Assembly (NCBI RefSeq): GCF_024357955.1
Contig: NZ_JANEYT010000015.1
Span: 25,014-89,013 of the forward strand
Direction of reading: 5' to 3'
DNA: 64,000 bases
From: Photobacterium pectinilyticum
Lineage (GTDB): Bacteria > Pseudomonadota > Gammaproteobacteria > Enterobacterales > Vibrionaceae
Shown here: positions 1-7,924 of the stretch, one piece after another
Layout: each line of letters starts with the position of its first letter
How positions within the stretch are numbered: position 1 is the first letter of the stretch
Made by a program: the position numbers and the translations under genes
Notes under the pieces: generated by a model
The model's input: the letters and a program-made list of their open reading frames with translations, nothing else
What the model was told of the DNA's origin: nothing
Databases searched by the model: none

Positions 1-45
1 AATGCCATATAGGGATAGCAGGACGAGGGGCTAAACCGAGATAAT

Positions 46-72
46 AAAAAACCCGCCGGGGCGGGTTTCTTT
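46..72. terminator. Bidirectional Rho-independent terminator
   Basis: GC-rich hairpin (acccgcc / ggcgggt) with an A-run on its left and a T-run on its right, so it can act on both strands. It would end nptA transcription on the minus strand and whatever gene enters from the left on the plus strand. Confidence 0.85.
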
Positions 73-92
73 TTAAAGCATCGTATTTGTGC

Positions 93-1244
93 TTAGGCAG
101 TAAGAGCCAAGATAATGCCAGGTACTAGAACAAAAACAGTGCCTAGGTAAGCCACAACGGCCATCTTGTTTTTTGCGGCAACATCGCCCAGCCAGAAAGC
201 ACCTTTCACTGGCAGTTCTCGTAGGAATGGGATACCGAACACAACCAGAGTCGCCATAATGTTGAATACTAGGTGGACCAATGCGATTTGCAGAGCAAAT
301 ACCGCGAACTCACCACTTGCAGATGTTGCTGCGATAAGGGCTGTGATACAGGTACCGATGTTCGCACCGACGGTGAACGGATAAACCTCACGTACTTTCA
401 GGACGCCAGTGCCTACCAGTGGAACCATAAGGCTAGTGGTGGTAGAAGATGATTGCACCAAAATTGTCACAACACTGCCAGAAGCAATACCGTGAATTGG
501 ACCACGACCGATAGCTGATTTCAGGATGTCGCGGGCGCGTCCAACCATCAGCTTACGCATTAGTTTACCCATTAAGCTGATTGACGTCATGATAATGGCA
601 ATACCCATCACGATCATCACGATACCGCCAATAGTAGGAGAGAACATCGTGCCGACAGACTTGAACAGGTCTGTCGCCGGGCCTGTCAGGGTCTTCATAA
701 AGTTGAAACCGTTGGCCGCACTCATGTCACCGGCAGCGGCCATTGGCGATACCAGCCACTCTGAGATACGATCCATAAGGCCGAACATAATTTCCAGAGG
801 AAGAAAGATTGCCACTGCGATTAGGTTGAATACGTCGTGAATCGTTGCAGAAGCAAACGCACGGCGAAATTCTTCTTTACAGCGGGCATGGCCTAAGCTC
901 ACCAAGGTATTAGTGGTTGTTGTGCCAATGTTGGCGCCCATAATCATCGGAATAGCGGTTTCAACCGGCAGGCCGCCAGCAACCAAACCAACGGTAATAG
1001 AGGTTGTTGTGCTTGACGATTGAGTTAGCGCCGTTGCGATAAGACCAATCATTAAGCCGGCAACCGGATGCGAGGCAAATTCAAAGAGCGTTTTCGCTTG
1101 ATCGCCAACCGCCATCTTGAAGCCACCGCTGACAACAGAAACGGCAACAAGTAGAAGGTATAGCATGAACGCTAGGTTTGCCCAGCGGACCCAATGCATA
1201 GAGCTGCTCATTGGCTGTTCAGCAGTAGTGGCTTGGGTAGTCAT
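93..1244 (-). CDS. nptA: Na+/phosphate cotransporter, NptA family
   Basis: Inner-membrane sodium-coupled phosphate importer of the Na/Pi cotransporter family. It shows the internal duplication typical of the family: two copies of the QSSSTTTS motif, near residues 75 and 264, each in a hydrophobic repeat with GANIGT signatures. At 383 residues it is the usual bacterial size. Two in-frame ATGs lie close together; GGAG at 1253-1256 is only 2 nt from the first (1250) but 8 nt from the second (1244), so I chose the second. The gene is divergent from nhaA, and a good Pho box lies upstream, matching the phosphate-regulated NptA of vibrios. A low-affinity secondary phosphate transporter is the expected role. 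Confidence 0.92.
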   Translation of the reverse strand: MTTQATTAEQPMSSSMHWVRWANLAFMLYLLLVAVSVVSGGFKMAVGDQAKTLFEFASHPVAGLMIGLIATALTQSSSTTTSITVGLVAGGLPVETAIPMIMGANIGTTTTNTLVSLGHARCKEEFRRAFASATIHDVFNLIAVAIFLPLEIMFGLMDRISEWLVSPMAAAGDMSAANGFNFMKTLTGPATDLFKSVGTMFSPTIGGIVMIVMGIAIIMTSISLMGKLMRKLMVGRARDILKSAIGRGPIHGIASGSVVTILVQSSSTTTSLMVPLVGTGVLKVREVYPFTVGANIGTCITALIAATSASGEFAVFALQIALVHLVFNIMATLVVFGIPFLRELPVKGAFWLGDVAAKNKMAVVAYLGTVFVLVPGIILALTA

Positions 1245-1305
1245 AATCATTTCTCCATGACAGGAATATGTCGTTTTGGTTTCATATTTTTGAAATCTGA
1301 GGGCG

Positions 1306-1339
1306 ATGGTAGAGAACGATTATTTCAGAAATATGACAA
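1306..1339 (-). promoter_or_regulatory. Predicted Pho box and -10 element upstream of nptA
   Basis: On the minus strand 1339-1322 reads TTGTCATATTTCTGAAAT, two 7-bp CTGTCAT-like repeats with a 4-bp A/T spacer, matching about 15 of 18 positions of the enteric PhoB consensus. Ten bases further on is TACCAT (1311-1306), a plausible -10 at the spacing expected when the Pho box replaces the -35. This implies induction of nptA by phosphate starvation through PhoB. It is a visual match only. Confidence 0.6.
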
Positions 1340-1727
1340 CTGCTGTCACGGAGTAAGTTTGTGCTCTTTTTGCGAGGTTAAGACGCGATCCTCGGTGTAA
1401 TGAATATTTTACCTTGAAATTAAGATGCTGATTTTTATTGTTTATTTTTAAGTTGGTTGTTTCATGGTGACGTTAAATTTTTTTCTCTTGTAAATGTACT
1501 TTTTTTTAGAGTGAATGAGTAGCCGATGGTTTTTTGAGCCGTCATAAATGACAAGTATGACAGTGTAAATAAAACAGTACGGTTATTGCATGTATTGAAG
1601 GTATTATTACTCGGTTTTACCGATGTTTATGTTCTGAACAAACGATTTAACAATATAGTGCTGTGACGTCTAAACTAAATTTACATTTTTCTTGTGACAT
1701 TTGTTTCATGCAAAGGAGTTCCGGTCC
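1340..1727. other. A+T-rich intergenic region upstream of nhaA
   Basis: Gene-free stretch between the nptA control region and nhaA, rich in T-runs. AAGGAG at 1712-1717 is the nhaA ribosome site. I could not pick out a convincing sigma-70 promoter, an NhaR operator or a small open frame here. Confidence 0.5.
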
Positions 1728-2906
1728 ATGACCGATGCGATTCGTAAATTCTTAAAACTAGAATCTGCTGGTGGGATTATCCTGATCATCGCGGCAGCAG
1801 TGGCCATGTTGATAGCAAACTCTCCGTTGCAGGATTTATATAACGGCACTCTGCACACTTATGTTGCAGGCTTATCTATTTCCCATTGGATCAACGACGG
1901 CCTGATGGCGGTGTTTTTCCTGCTTATTGGCTTGGAAGTCAAGCGTGAGTTAATTGAAGGGGCACTAAACACTAAGGAAAAAGCGATTTTCCCAGCGATT
2001 GCAGCTGTCGGTGGTATGATTGCACCCGCATTGGTCTATGTGCTTTTTAACTTTTCTGATCCGTTGGCGATACAAGGCTGGGCTATTCCGGCTGCAACAG
2101 ATATTGCTTTCGCTTTGGGTATCATGGCCCTGCTTGGTAGTCGTGTGCCGGTAACTCTGAAGGTCTTTTTATTGGCACTGGCCATTATCGATGATCTTGG
2201 TGTTATCGTGATCATTGCCCTGTTCTATAGCAGCGATCTGTCAACCTTGGCGTTGGCTGTGGCTTTTGCGGCAACAGCAGCTCTGTTTGTCATGAATGCT
2301 AGAAATGTTACCAAGGTGTCCTGGTACGTGGTGGTTGGTTTGATCCTTTGGGTCAGCGTGCTTAAATCTGGTGTCCACGCAACGCTGGCGGGTGTCGTAA
2401 TGGGCTTTGCTATTCCGCTATCCGGTGAAAATGGTTTATCGGATGAGCATTCACCGCTCAAAAAAATGGAGCATGCCCTCCATCCGTATGTCGCATTCCT
2501 GATCCTGCCGCTGTTCGCTTTTGCCAATGCTGGGATCTCGCTAGAAGGGGTCTCTTTGTCTGGCCTGACATCGATGTTACCACTGGGTATCGCCCTTGGC
2601 CTGATGATTGGCAAGCCGCTAGGTATCTTCACCGCTAGTTACTTGGCGATTAAAGCCGGGATGGCTACTATGCCGGAAGGTATTGGATTTAGGCAGATTT
2701 TTTCGGTGTCAGTACTGTGTGGTATTGGTTTTACCATGTCCATCTTCATTTCGTCGCTGGCCTTTGTCGGTGCACCAGAGGATTTCAGTACCTACTCTCG
2801 TCTAGGGATTTTGTTGGGGTCGACGATATCAGCTGTAGTGGGGTACATGATGCTAAGCCGTTCGTTGCCTAGCGCTGTTGCCAAGGAAAACGGAGGTGTA
2901 ATATGA
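1728..2906 (+). CDS. nhaA: Na+/H+ antiporter NhaA
   Basis: Electrogenic inner-membrane Na+(Li+)/H+ antiporter, used for sodium and alkaline pH homeostasis. At 392 residues it is the standard length. Key residues are visible: Asp125 ([11 protein letters not shown]), the paired Asp155-Asp156 (AIIDDLGV) that bind Na+, and His217 (KSGVHATL), equivalent to the pH-sensor region of the E. coli protein. The open frame extends back to a TTG, but ATG 1728 follows AAGGAG by 10 nt and aligns with the family start. The stop overlaps the next gene in ATGA, so the two are translationally coupled. nhaR follows in the same orientation, as in E. coli, but beyond a terminator. Confidence 0.96.
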   Translation: MTDAIRKFLKLESAGGIILIIAAAVAMLIANSPLQDLYNGTLHTYVAGLSISHWINDGLMAVFFLLIGLEVKRELIEGALNTKEKAIFPAIAAVGGMIAPALVYVLFNFSDPLAIQGWAIPAATDIAFALGIMALLGSRVPVTLKVFLLALAIIDDLGVIVIIALFYSSDLSTLALAVAFAATAALFVMNARNVTKVSWYVVVGLILWVSVLKSGVHATLAGVVMGFAIPLSGENGLSDEHSPLKKMEHALHPYVAFLILPLFAFANAGISLEGVSLSGLTSMLPLGIALGLMIGKPLGIFTASYLAIKAGMATMPEGIGFRQIFSVSVLCGIGFTMSIFISSLAFVGAPEDFSTYSRLGILLGSTISAVVGYMMLSRSLPSAVAKENGGVI

Positions 2907-3199
2907 AACGCGCATTGATTGTTGTTGGGATCATGATGTCAACTTCAGTGATGGCTGTGCCAGATTATCAAAACTGTAACCAAGACAGTAGCTCTGACAT
3001 CTGTCAGGCTTACCTGGCTGGTTTGAACCAAGCTAAGTCGGCAGCTGAGACCACGGCTATGGCTGAAAGCGACAGCGCATTCCGCTCCAGGGCTCTTGAG
3101 CAGCGGGTTGGTGAGCGCTATCGAAAAATGACATCGATTGAGCAGAAAAAATATTCAACTACCGAGCAACAAACATTTTTTTTGATAGATGAAAACTGA
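2903..3199 (+). CDS. Small predicted periplasmic protein coupled to nhaA
   Basis: A 98-residue protein that I do not recognise. It starts with a typical Sec signal peptide ([12 protein letters not shown], cleavage probably after ...VMA at residue 18). The mature part is hydrophilic and probably helical, with two cysteines (Cys25, Cys34) close enough for a disulfide in the periplasm. Its ATG overlaps the nhaA stop by 4 nt, so its synthesis is tied to the antiporter. A terminator follows directly, making a two-gene unit. The context suggests a role linked to NhaA or envelope cation stress; that is inference only. Confidence 0.75.
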   Translation: MKRALIVVGIMMSTSVMAVPDYQNCNQDSSSDICQAYLAGLNQAKSAAETTAMAESDSAFRSRALEQRVGERYRKMTSIEQKKYSTTEQQTFFLIDEN

Positions 3200-3245
3200 A
3201 TAAGTGTAATATTTCATTTGTGAATGATTGATTACGGTTGAAGCG

Positions 3246-3288
3246 CCCAGAAGCTAAGCGTAAGCTGACTTCTGGGTTTTTTATTTTT
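3246..3288 (+). terminator. Terminator after the nhaA operon
   Basis: Stem cccagaag / cttctggg at 3246-3253 and 3269-3276, followed by a T-run. It separates nhaA and its coupled gene from nhaR. Confidence 0.85.
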
Positions 3289-3432
3289 AAGGCAGTCGAA
3301 TTTCCAATCAGTATTTTGGTAACTTGACGACGTTACCGTAAACTCTTCTTGTACTCGGCTACTCAACCTCTACGTTGGCCCTTGCCCATCCCGATTGGAA
3401 ATACACATGCATATGGAAAATGGTTGCTAAAC

Positions 3433-4323
3433 ATGTCTCACCTTAACTACAACCACCTTTATTATTTTTGGATGGTCTGCAAGCAGGGCTCGGTTACCAA
3501 AGCTGCCGATGCGTTGTTTTTGGCCCCACAGACGGTTACCGGACAGATCAGAGCGCTGGAAGAGCGCCTCAAAGGTAAATTGACCAAACGGGTTGGCCGT
3601 AATATCGAACCGACCGAACTGGGTCAGCTGGTTTTCAAGTATGCCGATAAGATGTTCGATCTTAGTTACGAAATGCTGGATATCGTCAACTACACCCAGC
3701 GCGAGAATCTGCTGCTGGAAGTGGGTGTCGCTGATGCACTGTCAAAACGCCTGGTCAGCAAGGTCTTGATGGAGGGCTTGCCGGAAGATGAGCGTATTCA
3801 CCTGCGCTGTTATGAATCAACCCATGAAATGTTGCTAGAGCAGCTATCACAGCACAAGCTGGATATGATTCTGTCTGACTGTCCGGTGGACTCTACCCAG
3901 AGCCCAGGCCTATACAGTAAGAAGCTGGGGGAGTCGACGATGAGCTTCTTTTGTACCGATCCGGATAAGCCGCTGAACTTCCCTGCTTGCATAGAGGATT
4001 ACAAGTTGCTGATCCCGGGCCGGCGTACGGCAATGGGGCGTAAGCTTATCCATTGGTTCGATCAGATGGGTATTACACCGAATATCCTTGGTGAATTTGA
4101 TGATGCCGCCTTGATGAAAGCGTTTGGCTTGTATCAGCAGTCGATGTTCGTTGCGCCGTCGATTTATGCCGCAGAGCTGGAAGATACCAGCCACAATATC
4201 CGCGAGGTGAAGCGGGTGAAGGAAATTCGCGAAGAATACTACGTGATTTTCGCTGAACGGATGATCATGCACCCAGCGGTTAAGCGGATATGTGAGGCAG
4301 ACTTTAGGAAACTGTTTAAATAA
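3433..4323 (+). CDS. nhaR: LysR-family transcriptional activator NhaR
   Basis: LysR-type regulator that in E. coli activates nhaA in response to Na+. The N-terminus ([15 protein letters not shown]) is almost identical to E. coli NhaR, and a winged helix-turn-helix follows ([20 protein letters not shown], residues about 17-36). The rest is the periplasmic-binding-like effector domain. The 296-residue length matches the family. The open frame runs upstream to a TTG at 3349, but the ATG at 3433 fits the family start. It lies downstream of nhaA on the same strand, the conserved arrangement, though a terminator at 3246 means it probably has its own promoter. Specificity is assigned by similarity. 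Confidence 0.93.
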   Translation: MSHLNYNHLYYFWMVCKQGSVTKAADALFLAPQTVTGQIRALEERLKGKLTKRVGRNIEPTELGQLVFKYADKMFDLSYEMLDIVNYTQRENLLLEVGVADALSKRLVSKVLMEGLPEDERIHLRCYESTHEMLLEQLSQHKLDMILSDCPVDSTQSPGLYSKKLGESTMSFFCTDPDKPLNFPACIEDYKLLIPGRRTAMGRKLIHWFDQMGITPNILGEFDDAALMKAFGLYQQSMFVAPSIYAAELEDTSHNIREVKRVKEIREEYYVIFAERMIMHPAVKRICEADFRKLFK

Positions 4324-4427
4324 GGTTGCATTTTTGTTCGTTTGATTCAAATATCCATACTGTGTGCTAGAAAACCACCTTTAAATTAAGTACATTAGCG
4401 TTAACTTAATTGACAGGTGGTAGCAGT

Positions 4428-4724
4428 ATGGAACTACAGCAAATGGAGCAAAATGCCCCTAAAGCCGTAGCTCTGCTAAAAGCAATGGCCAACGAGCGAC
4501 GTTTATTTATCCTGTGTTACTTGCTGGAAGAAGAAATGTCGGTTGGTATGATGAGTGAGCGACTGGGGCTTAGCCAATCAGCGCTATCGCAGCATCTGGC
4601 CTGGTTGCGGCGTGATGGCCTGGTAGAGACAAGGAAGGTTGCTCAGACGGTCTATTATCGCCTCAAGAGCGATGAGGTCAAAGCGATGATACAGTTGTTA
4701 CACAAGATGTATTGCGGGACCTGA
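4428..4724 (+). CDS. hlyU: HlyU-like ArsR/SmtB-family transcriptional regulator
   Basis: A 98-residue winged-helix regulator of the ArsR/SmtB fold. Long stretches (LLKAMANERR, LSQSALSQHLAWLRRDGLV) agree with my memory of HlyU from Vibrio, which de-represses hemolysin and RTX toxin genes by displacing H-NS. The recognition helix is LSQSALSQHLAWLRR (about residues 47-61). Metal-site residues of classic ArsR proteins are not obvious. Two cysteines, Cys30 and Cys96, sit where V. cholerae HlyU has its two, which are proposed to be redox active. The start is ATG 4428, with AGGTGG 7 nt upstream; the upstream TTG is ignored. No toxin gene lies nearby, so the target is unknown. Confidence 0.85.
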   Translation: MELQQMEQNAPKAVALLKAMANERRLFILCYLLEEEMSVGMMSERLGLSQSALSQHLAWLRRDGLVETRKVAQTVYYRLKSDEVKAMIQLLHKMYCGT

Positions 4725-4752
4725 CAGTGCAGCAATTGTTGAGAGGCAGATA

Positions 4753-4782
4753 TAAAAAAACCGGCTTACGCCGGTTTTTTTA
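4753..4782. terminator. Bidirectional terminator between hlyU and rpsT
   Basis: Hairpin ccggc-ttac-gccgg flanked by A-run and T-run, between convergent genes. Serves hlyU (plus) and rpsT (minus). Confidence 0.88.
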
Positions 4783-4801
4783 TCGAAATCATAAACTCAA
4801 A

Positions 4802-5062
4802 TTAAAGAGCTTTGATTTTAGCAGCTAGACGAGCTTTATGACGTGCAGCTTTGTTTTTGTGGATCAGGCCTTTAGTAGCCATGCGGTCCATAACAGGTTG
4901 CATTTCATTGAAAGCTTGAGTAGCAGCTTCTTTGTTGCCCGCTTCGATAGCAGCAATAACTTTCTTGAAGAAAGTACGCATCATAGAACGACGGCTAGCG
5001 TTGTGCTGGCGACGTTTTTCTGAAGTGATCGCACGTTTCTTAGCAGATTTGATGTTAGCCAA
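4802..5062 (-). CDS. rpsT: 30S ribosomal protein S20
   Basis: Small-subunit primary binding protein that contacts the 5' domain and helix 44 of 16S rRNA. The 86 residues are Lys/Arg/Ala-rich and helical, with the usual [11 protein letters not shown] start. The start codon is TTG (complement of 5060-5062) with GGAG 9 nt upstream; E. coli rpsT also uses UUG, which takes part in its autoregulation, so the rare start appears conserved. Divergent from murJ, as in many gammaproteobacteria. Confidence 0.97.
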   Translation of the reverse strand: MANIKSAKKRAITSEKRRQHNASRRSMMRTFFKKVIAAIEAGNKEAATQAFNEMQPVMDRMATKGLIHKNKAARHKARLAAKIKAL

Positions 5063-5107
5063 GGGTATAACTCCAAAACTTGGTACGGTGACATTTTAAG
5101 GCCGAGG

Positions 5108-5136
5108 ACTATGCCTCTTTTGCCCGTGATTGTCAA
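5108..5136 (-). promoter_or_regulatory. Predicted sigma-70 promoter of rpsT
   Basis: Minus-strand TTGACA (5136-5131), 17-bp spacer, CATAGT (5113-5108). The perfect -35 suits a strongly expressed ribosomal protein gene. Confidence 0.65.
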
Positions 5137-5269
5137 ATGATTTGTGCAAATAACCGCCTAACCAATTGAATTGGCACTTGCGGAATAACACGGTTAATAT
5201 GGCGGCAGATTTTACCAGCATTTGGCTACGGAAGTCACCTTTTGGGGCCATCTTTATGAGGTTTTTTTT

Positions 5270-6829
5270 GTGAGCAAGCGTCTTTTGCGCTCAGGACTGA
5301 TTGTCAGCACCATGACATTGGTCTCTCGGGTACTTGGTTTAGTGCGAGATGTGGTGGTCGCCAACCTGATGGGGGCCGGTGCTGCGGCCGATGTTTTCTT
5401 CTTTGCCAATAAGATCCCTAACTTCCTGCGGCGGCTGTTCGCCGAGGGAGCCTTTTCCCAAGCCTTTGTCCCTGTTCTGACTGAATACCATGCCTCTGGT
5501 GAGGTAGACCGTACCCGCCAGTTGATAGCGAGGGCATCGGGTACCTTGGGGATGATTGTTTCTATTGTTACCTTGCTGGGCATATTGGGTTCGGGCGTTG
5601 TGACAGCCTTATTCGGGGCGGGTTGGTTTCTCGATTGGCTCAACGATGGGCCCTCGGCGCCGAAGTTCGAGTTGGCTAGCTTGTTGCTGAAAATCACGTT
5701 TCCATATTTGTGGTTTATTACTTTTGTCGCGCTGTCGGGGGCGATCCTCAACACGCTGGGCAAATTTGCCGTTTCCTCCTTTACCCCGGTTTTTCTTAAT
5801 GTCGCCATCATTGGTTGTGCTTGGTTCGTATCACCGAATTTGAGCCAGCCAGAAATTGGTTTGGCGCTAGGGGTATTCTTAGGGGGGCTGATCCAGTTCT
5901 TGTTCCAGCTGCCCTTCCTATATAAAGAAGGCATGCTGGTGAAACCCAAGTGGGGATGGCATGACCCAGGTGTGGTGAAGATCCGCACCCTGATGATCCC
6001 AGCACTGTTCGGTGTTTCTGTCAGTCAAATCAATCTGTTGTTTGATACCTTTATAGCCAGTTTCCTCGCTACCGGCTCGATCAGTTGGTTGTATTACTCC
6101 GATCGTTTGCTGGAGTTTCCGCTTGGCCTGTTCGGTATTGCTATTGCCACGGTGATCTTGCCTGCGCTGTCACGCAAGCATGTTGATCAAAGTCCGGAGC
6201 AATTTGCCCATACTATGGACTGGGGGGTACGCATGGTGCTGCTGCTCGGTCTCCCGGCAATGCTCGGTTTGATGGTACTGGCCAAGCCGATGTTGATGGT
6301 GCTGTTTATGCGTGGCGAGTTCAGCCCTAACGATGTTCATCAGGCGTCGATGTCTTTGTTGGCCTATGCGTCCGGCTTACTTAACTTTATGCTGATTAAG
6401 GTGTTGGCTCCGGGCTACTACGCAAGGCAAGACACTAAGACTCCGGTGAAGTTCGGTATTGTCGCTATGATCACCAATATGTTCTTCAATGCCATTTTCG
6501 CTTATTTCTACGGTTACGTCGGTCTGGCGATGGCTACCGCATTGTCGGCGTTGGTCAATGCGGCGCTGCTGTACCGCGGTTTGCACATGACTGGCGTCTA
6601 TAAAGTGACAGCCGAGACCCTATGGTTTGTTATCCGCCTTGTCATTGCCGGTGCTGTAATGGCCGGTGCACTGCTGTGGTTATTGCCTGGCATGGCCGTC
6701 TGGCTGGAATGGAGCTTCCTGAACCGGGCGATGTGGTTGGCTGGGTTGATCGGCGTAGGTGCTGGCGTTTATCTGGTGGCTGTCATGCTGATGGGGATTC
6801 GCCCCCGTCACCTGCGTGCAGCCAGTTAA
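5270..6829 (+). CDS. murJ: Lipid II flippase MurJ
   Basis: Polytopic MOP-superfamily inner-membrane protein that moves lipid II to the periplasmic face for peptidoglycan synthesis. At 519 residues it has about 14 hydrophobic segments. The family signatures are clear: SRVLGLVRDVVVAN, AADVFFFANKIPNFLRRLFAEG and SQAFVPVL within the first 90 residues. The open frame extends upstream, but GTG 5270 (VSKRLLRSG) matches the family start and has ATGAGG 8 nt before it, with an unusual run of eight T residues between the two. The next genes, ribF-ileS-lspA, are in the order typical of Vibrio. Confidence 0.96.
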   Translation: MSKRLLRSGLIVSTMTLVSRVLGLVRDVVVANLMGAGAAADVFFFANKIPNFLRRLFAEGAFSQAFVPVLTEYHASGEVDRTRQLIARASGTLGMIVSIVTLLGILGSGVVTALFGAGWFLDWLNDGPSAPKFELASLLLKITFPYLWFITFVALSGAILNTLGKFAVSSFTPVFLNVAIIGCAWFVSPNLSQPEIGLALGVFLGGLIQFLFQLPFLYKEGMLVKPKWGWHDPGVVKIRTLMIPALFGVSVSQINLLFDTFIASFLATGSISWLYYSDRLLEFPLGLFGIAIATVILPALSRKHVDQSPEQFAHTMDWGVRMVLLLGLPAMLGLMVLAKPMLMVLFMRGEFSPNDVHQASMSLLAYASGLLNFMLIKVLAPGYYARQDTKTPVKFGIVAMITNMFFNAIFAYFYGYVGLAMATALSALVNAALLYRGLHMTGVYKVTAETLWFVIRLVIAGAVMAGALLWLLPGMAVWLEWSFLNRAMWLAGLIGVGAGVYLVAVMLMGIRPRHLRAAS

Positions 6830-6843
6830 CCAAGCCGAAAGAG

Positions 6844-6882
6844 CCAGCGAGAGGTGATAAATCACTGATAAAATCTCGCTGG
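6844..6882. repeat. Inverted repeat between murJ and ribF
   Basis: ccagcgaga (6844-6852) is complementary to tctcgctgg (6874-6882), with an inner gtgataaatcac palindrome. There is no T-run, so it is not a standard terminator. It could be a processing or stabilising hairpin, or an attenuator ahead of ribF. TATAAT at 6910-6915 may be the -10 of a ribF promoter, but I see no well-spaced -35. Confidence 0.5.
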
Positions 6883-6952
6883 TTGATGCATAAGGCAGGG
6901 GTTTGGGTATATAATCCGTCAGTTTTTCACTCTGCGAAAATGAACTTGACGC

Positions 6953-7924
6953 ATGGAATTGATCCGAGGAATACATAATATCCAGCCAAGGCACCGCGGT
7001 TGCGTGCTAACGATTGGTAATTTTGATGGTGTTCACCTAGGTCACCAGGCAGTGCTTAGCAATGTCATGGCCAAGGCGAAGGAGCTGGGCTGTCCGGCGA
7101 CAGTCATGAGCTTTGAACCCCAACCTCAGGAACTGTTTGCTGGTGATGACGCACCAGCTCGACTAACTCGCTTTCGCGACAAGTACTTACGCTTAAAAGC
7201 GCAAGGCTTGGCGCGTTTTCTGTGCGTGAATTTCAATCACCATTTTGCCAGCCTGTCGGCACAAGATTTTGTCCGCCGCTTGTTGGTTGAGCAATTGGGT
7301 GTTAAGTTTCTGGTAGTTGGTGACGATTTTCGTTTCGGCAAAGGTCGCAGCGGGAACTTCGCCATGTTGCAAGCGGCTGGTAAAGAATATGGCTTTACGG
7401 TTGTGAGTACTCAGAGTTTCTGTGTCTCCGAGCAGCGTGTCAGCAGTACCGCTATCCGTCAGGCTTTGGCCGACGATCAGCTTGAGCTGGCAGAGTCCAT
7501 GCTAGGGCGCCCGTTCAGTATTAGCGGACGTGTCTCCCATGGTAGAAAATTAGGACGGACTATCGGGTTCCCGACAGCCAACGTCCCACTAAAACGCCGG
7601 GTCTCACCGGTTTCTGGCGTTTATGCCGTCGAAGTCCACGGCGTGGCCGATACACCGCTTGCCGGGGTGGCCAATGTCGGTCGACGACCGACAGTAAATG
7701 GTGTGCGCCGCCAACTGGAAGTGCACCTATTTGATTTCCAATCTGATCTCTACGGGACCCAGATTGACGTCGTGTTATGCCATAAGCTGCGCGACGAGAT
7801 AAAATTTGAATCATTTGATGCGTTGAAAGCACAAATCGAGCGTGATGCCCAGTCAGCACGGGTGTGGCTGACTGAGCGTAATAATGTCCAACTTCGCCCA
7901 AGTAACGGAATCGAGAATCAATGA
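6953..7924 (+). CDS. ribF: Bifunctional riboflavin kinase / FAD synthetase
   Basis: Makes FMN from riboflavin, then FAD from FMN. The N-terminal nucleotidyltransferase domain carries [10 protein letters not shown] (about residues 23-32) and the STAIRQAL motif; the C-terminal riboflavin kinase domain begins at [19 protein letters not shown] (about 192-210). At 323 residues it is slightly longer than the 313 of E. coli. The stop overlaps the ileS start in ATGA, the conserved ribF-ileS-lspA operon arrangement. Confidence 0.97.
   Translation: MELIRGIHNIQPRHRGCVLTIGNFDGVHLGHQAVLSNVMAKAKELGCPATVMSFEPQPQELFAGDDAPARLTRFRDKYLRLKAQGLARFLCVNFNHHFASLSAQDFVRRLLVEQLGVKFLVVGDDFRFGKGRSGNFAMLQAAGKEYGFTVVSTQSFCVSEQRVSSTAIRQALADDQLELAESMLGRPFSISGRVSHGRKLGRTIGFPTANVPLKRRVSPVSGVYAVEVHGVADTPLAGVANVGRRPTVNGVRRQLEVHLFDFQSDLYGTQIDVVLCHKLRDEIKFESFDALKAQIERDAQSARVWLTERNNVQLRPSNGIENQ

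Noticed and set aside
5254..5988. 244-residue open frame antisense to murJ, and other long antisense frames such as those in ileS, pnp and infB
   Set aside because: They lie opposite strongly conserved genes, have low-complexity Ser/Thr/Arg compositions, and lack ribosome sites.
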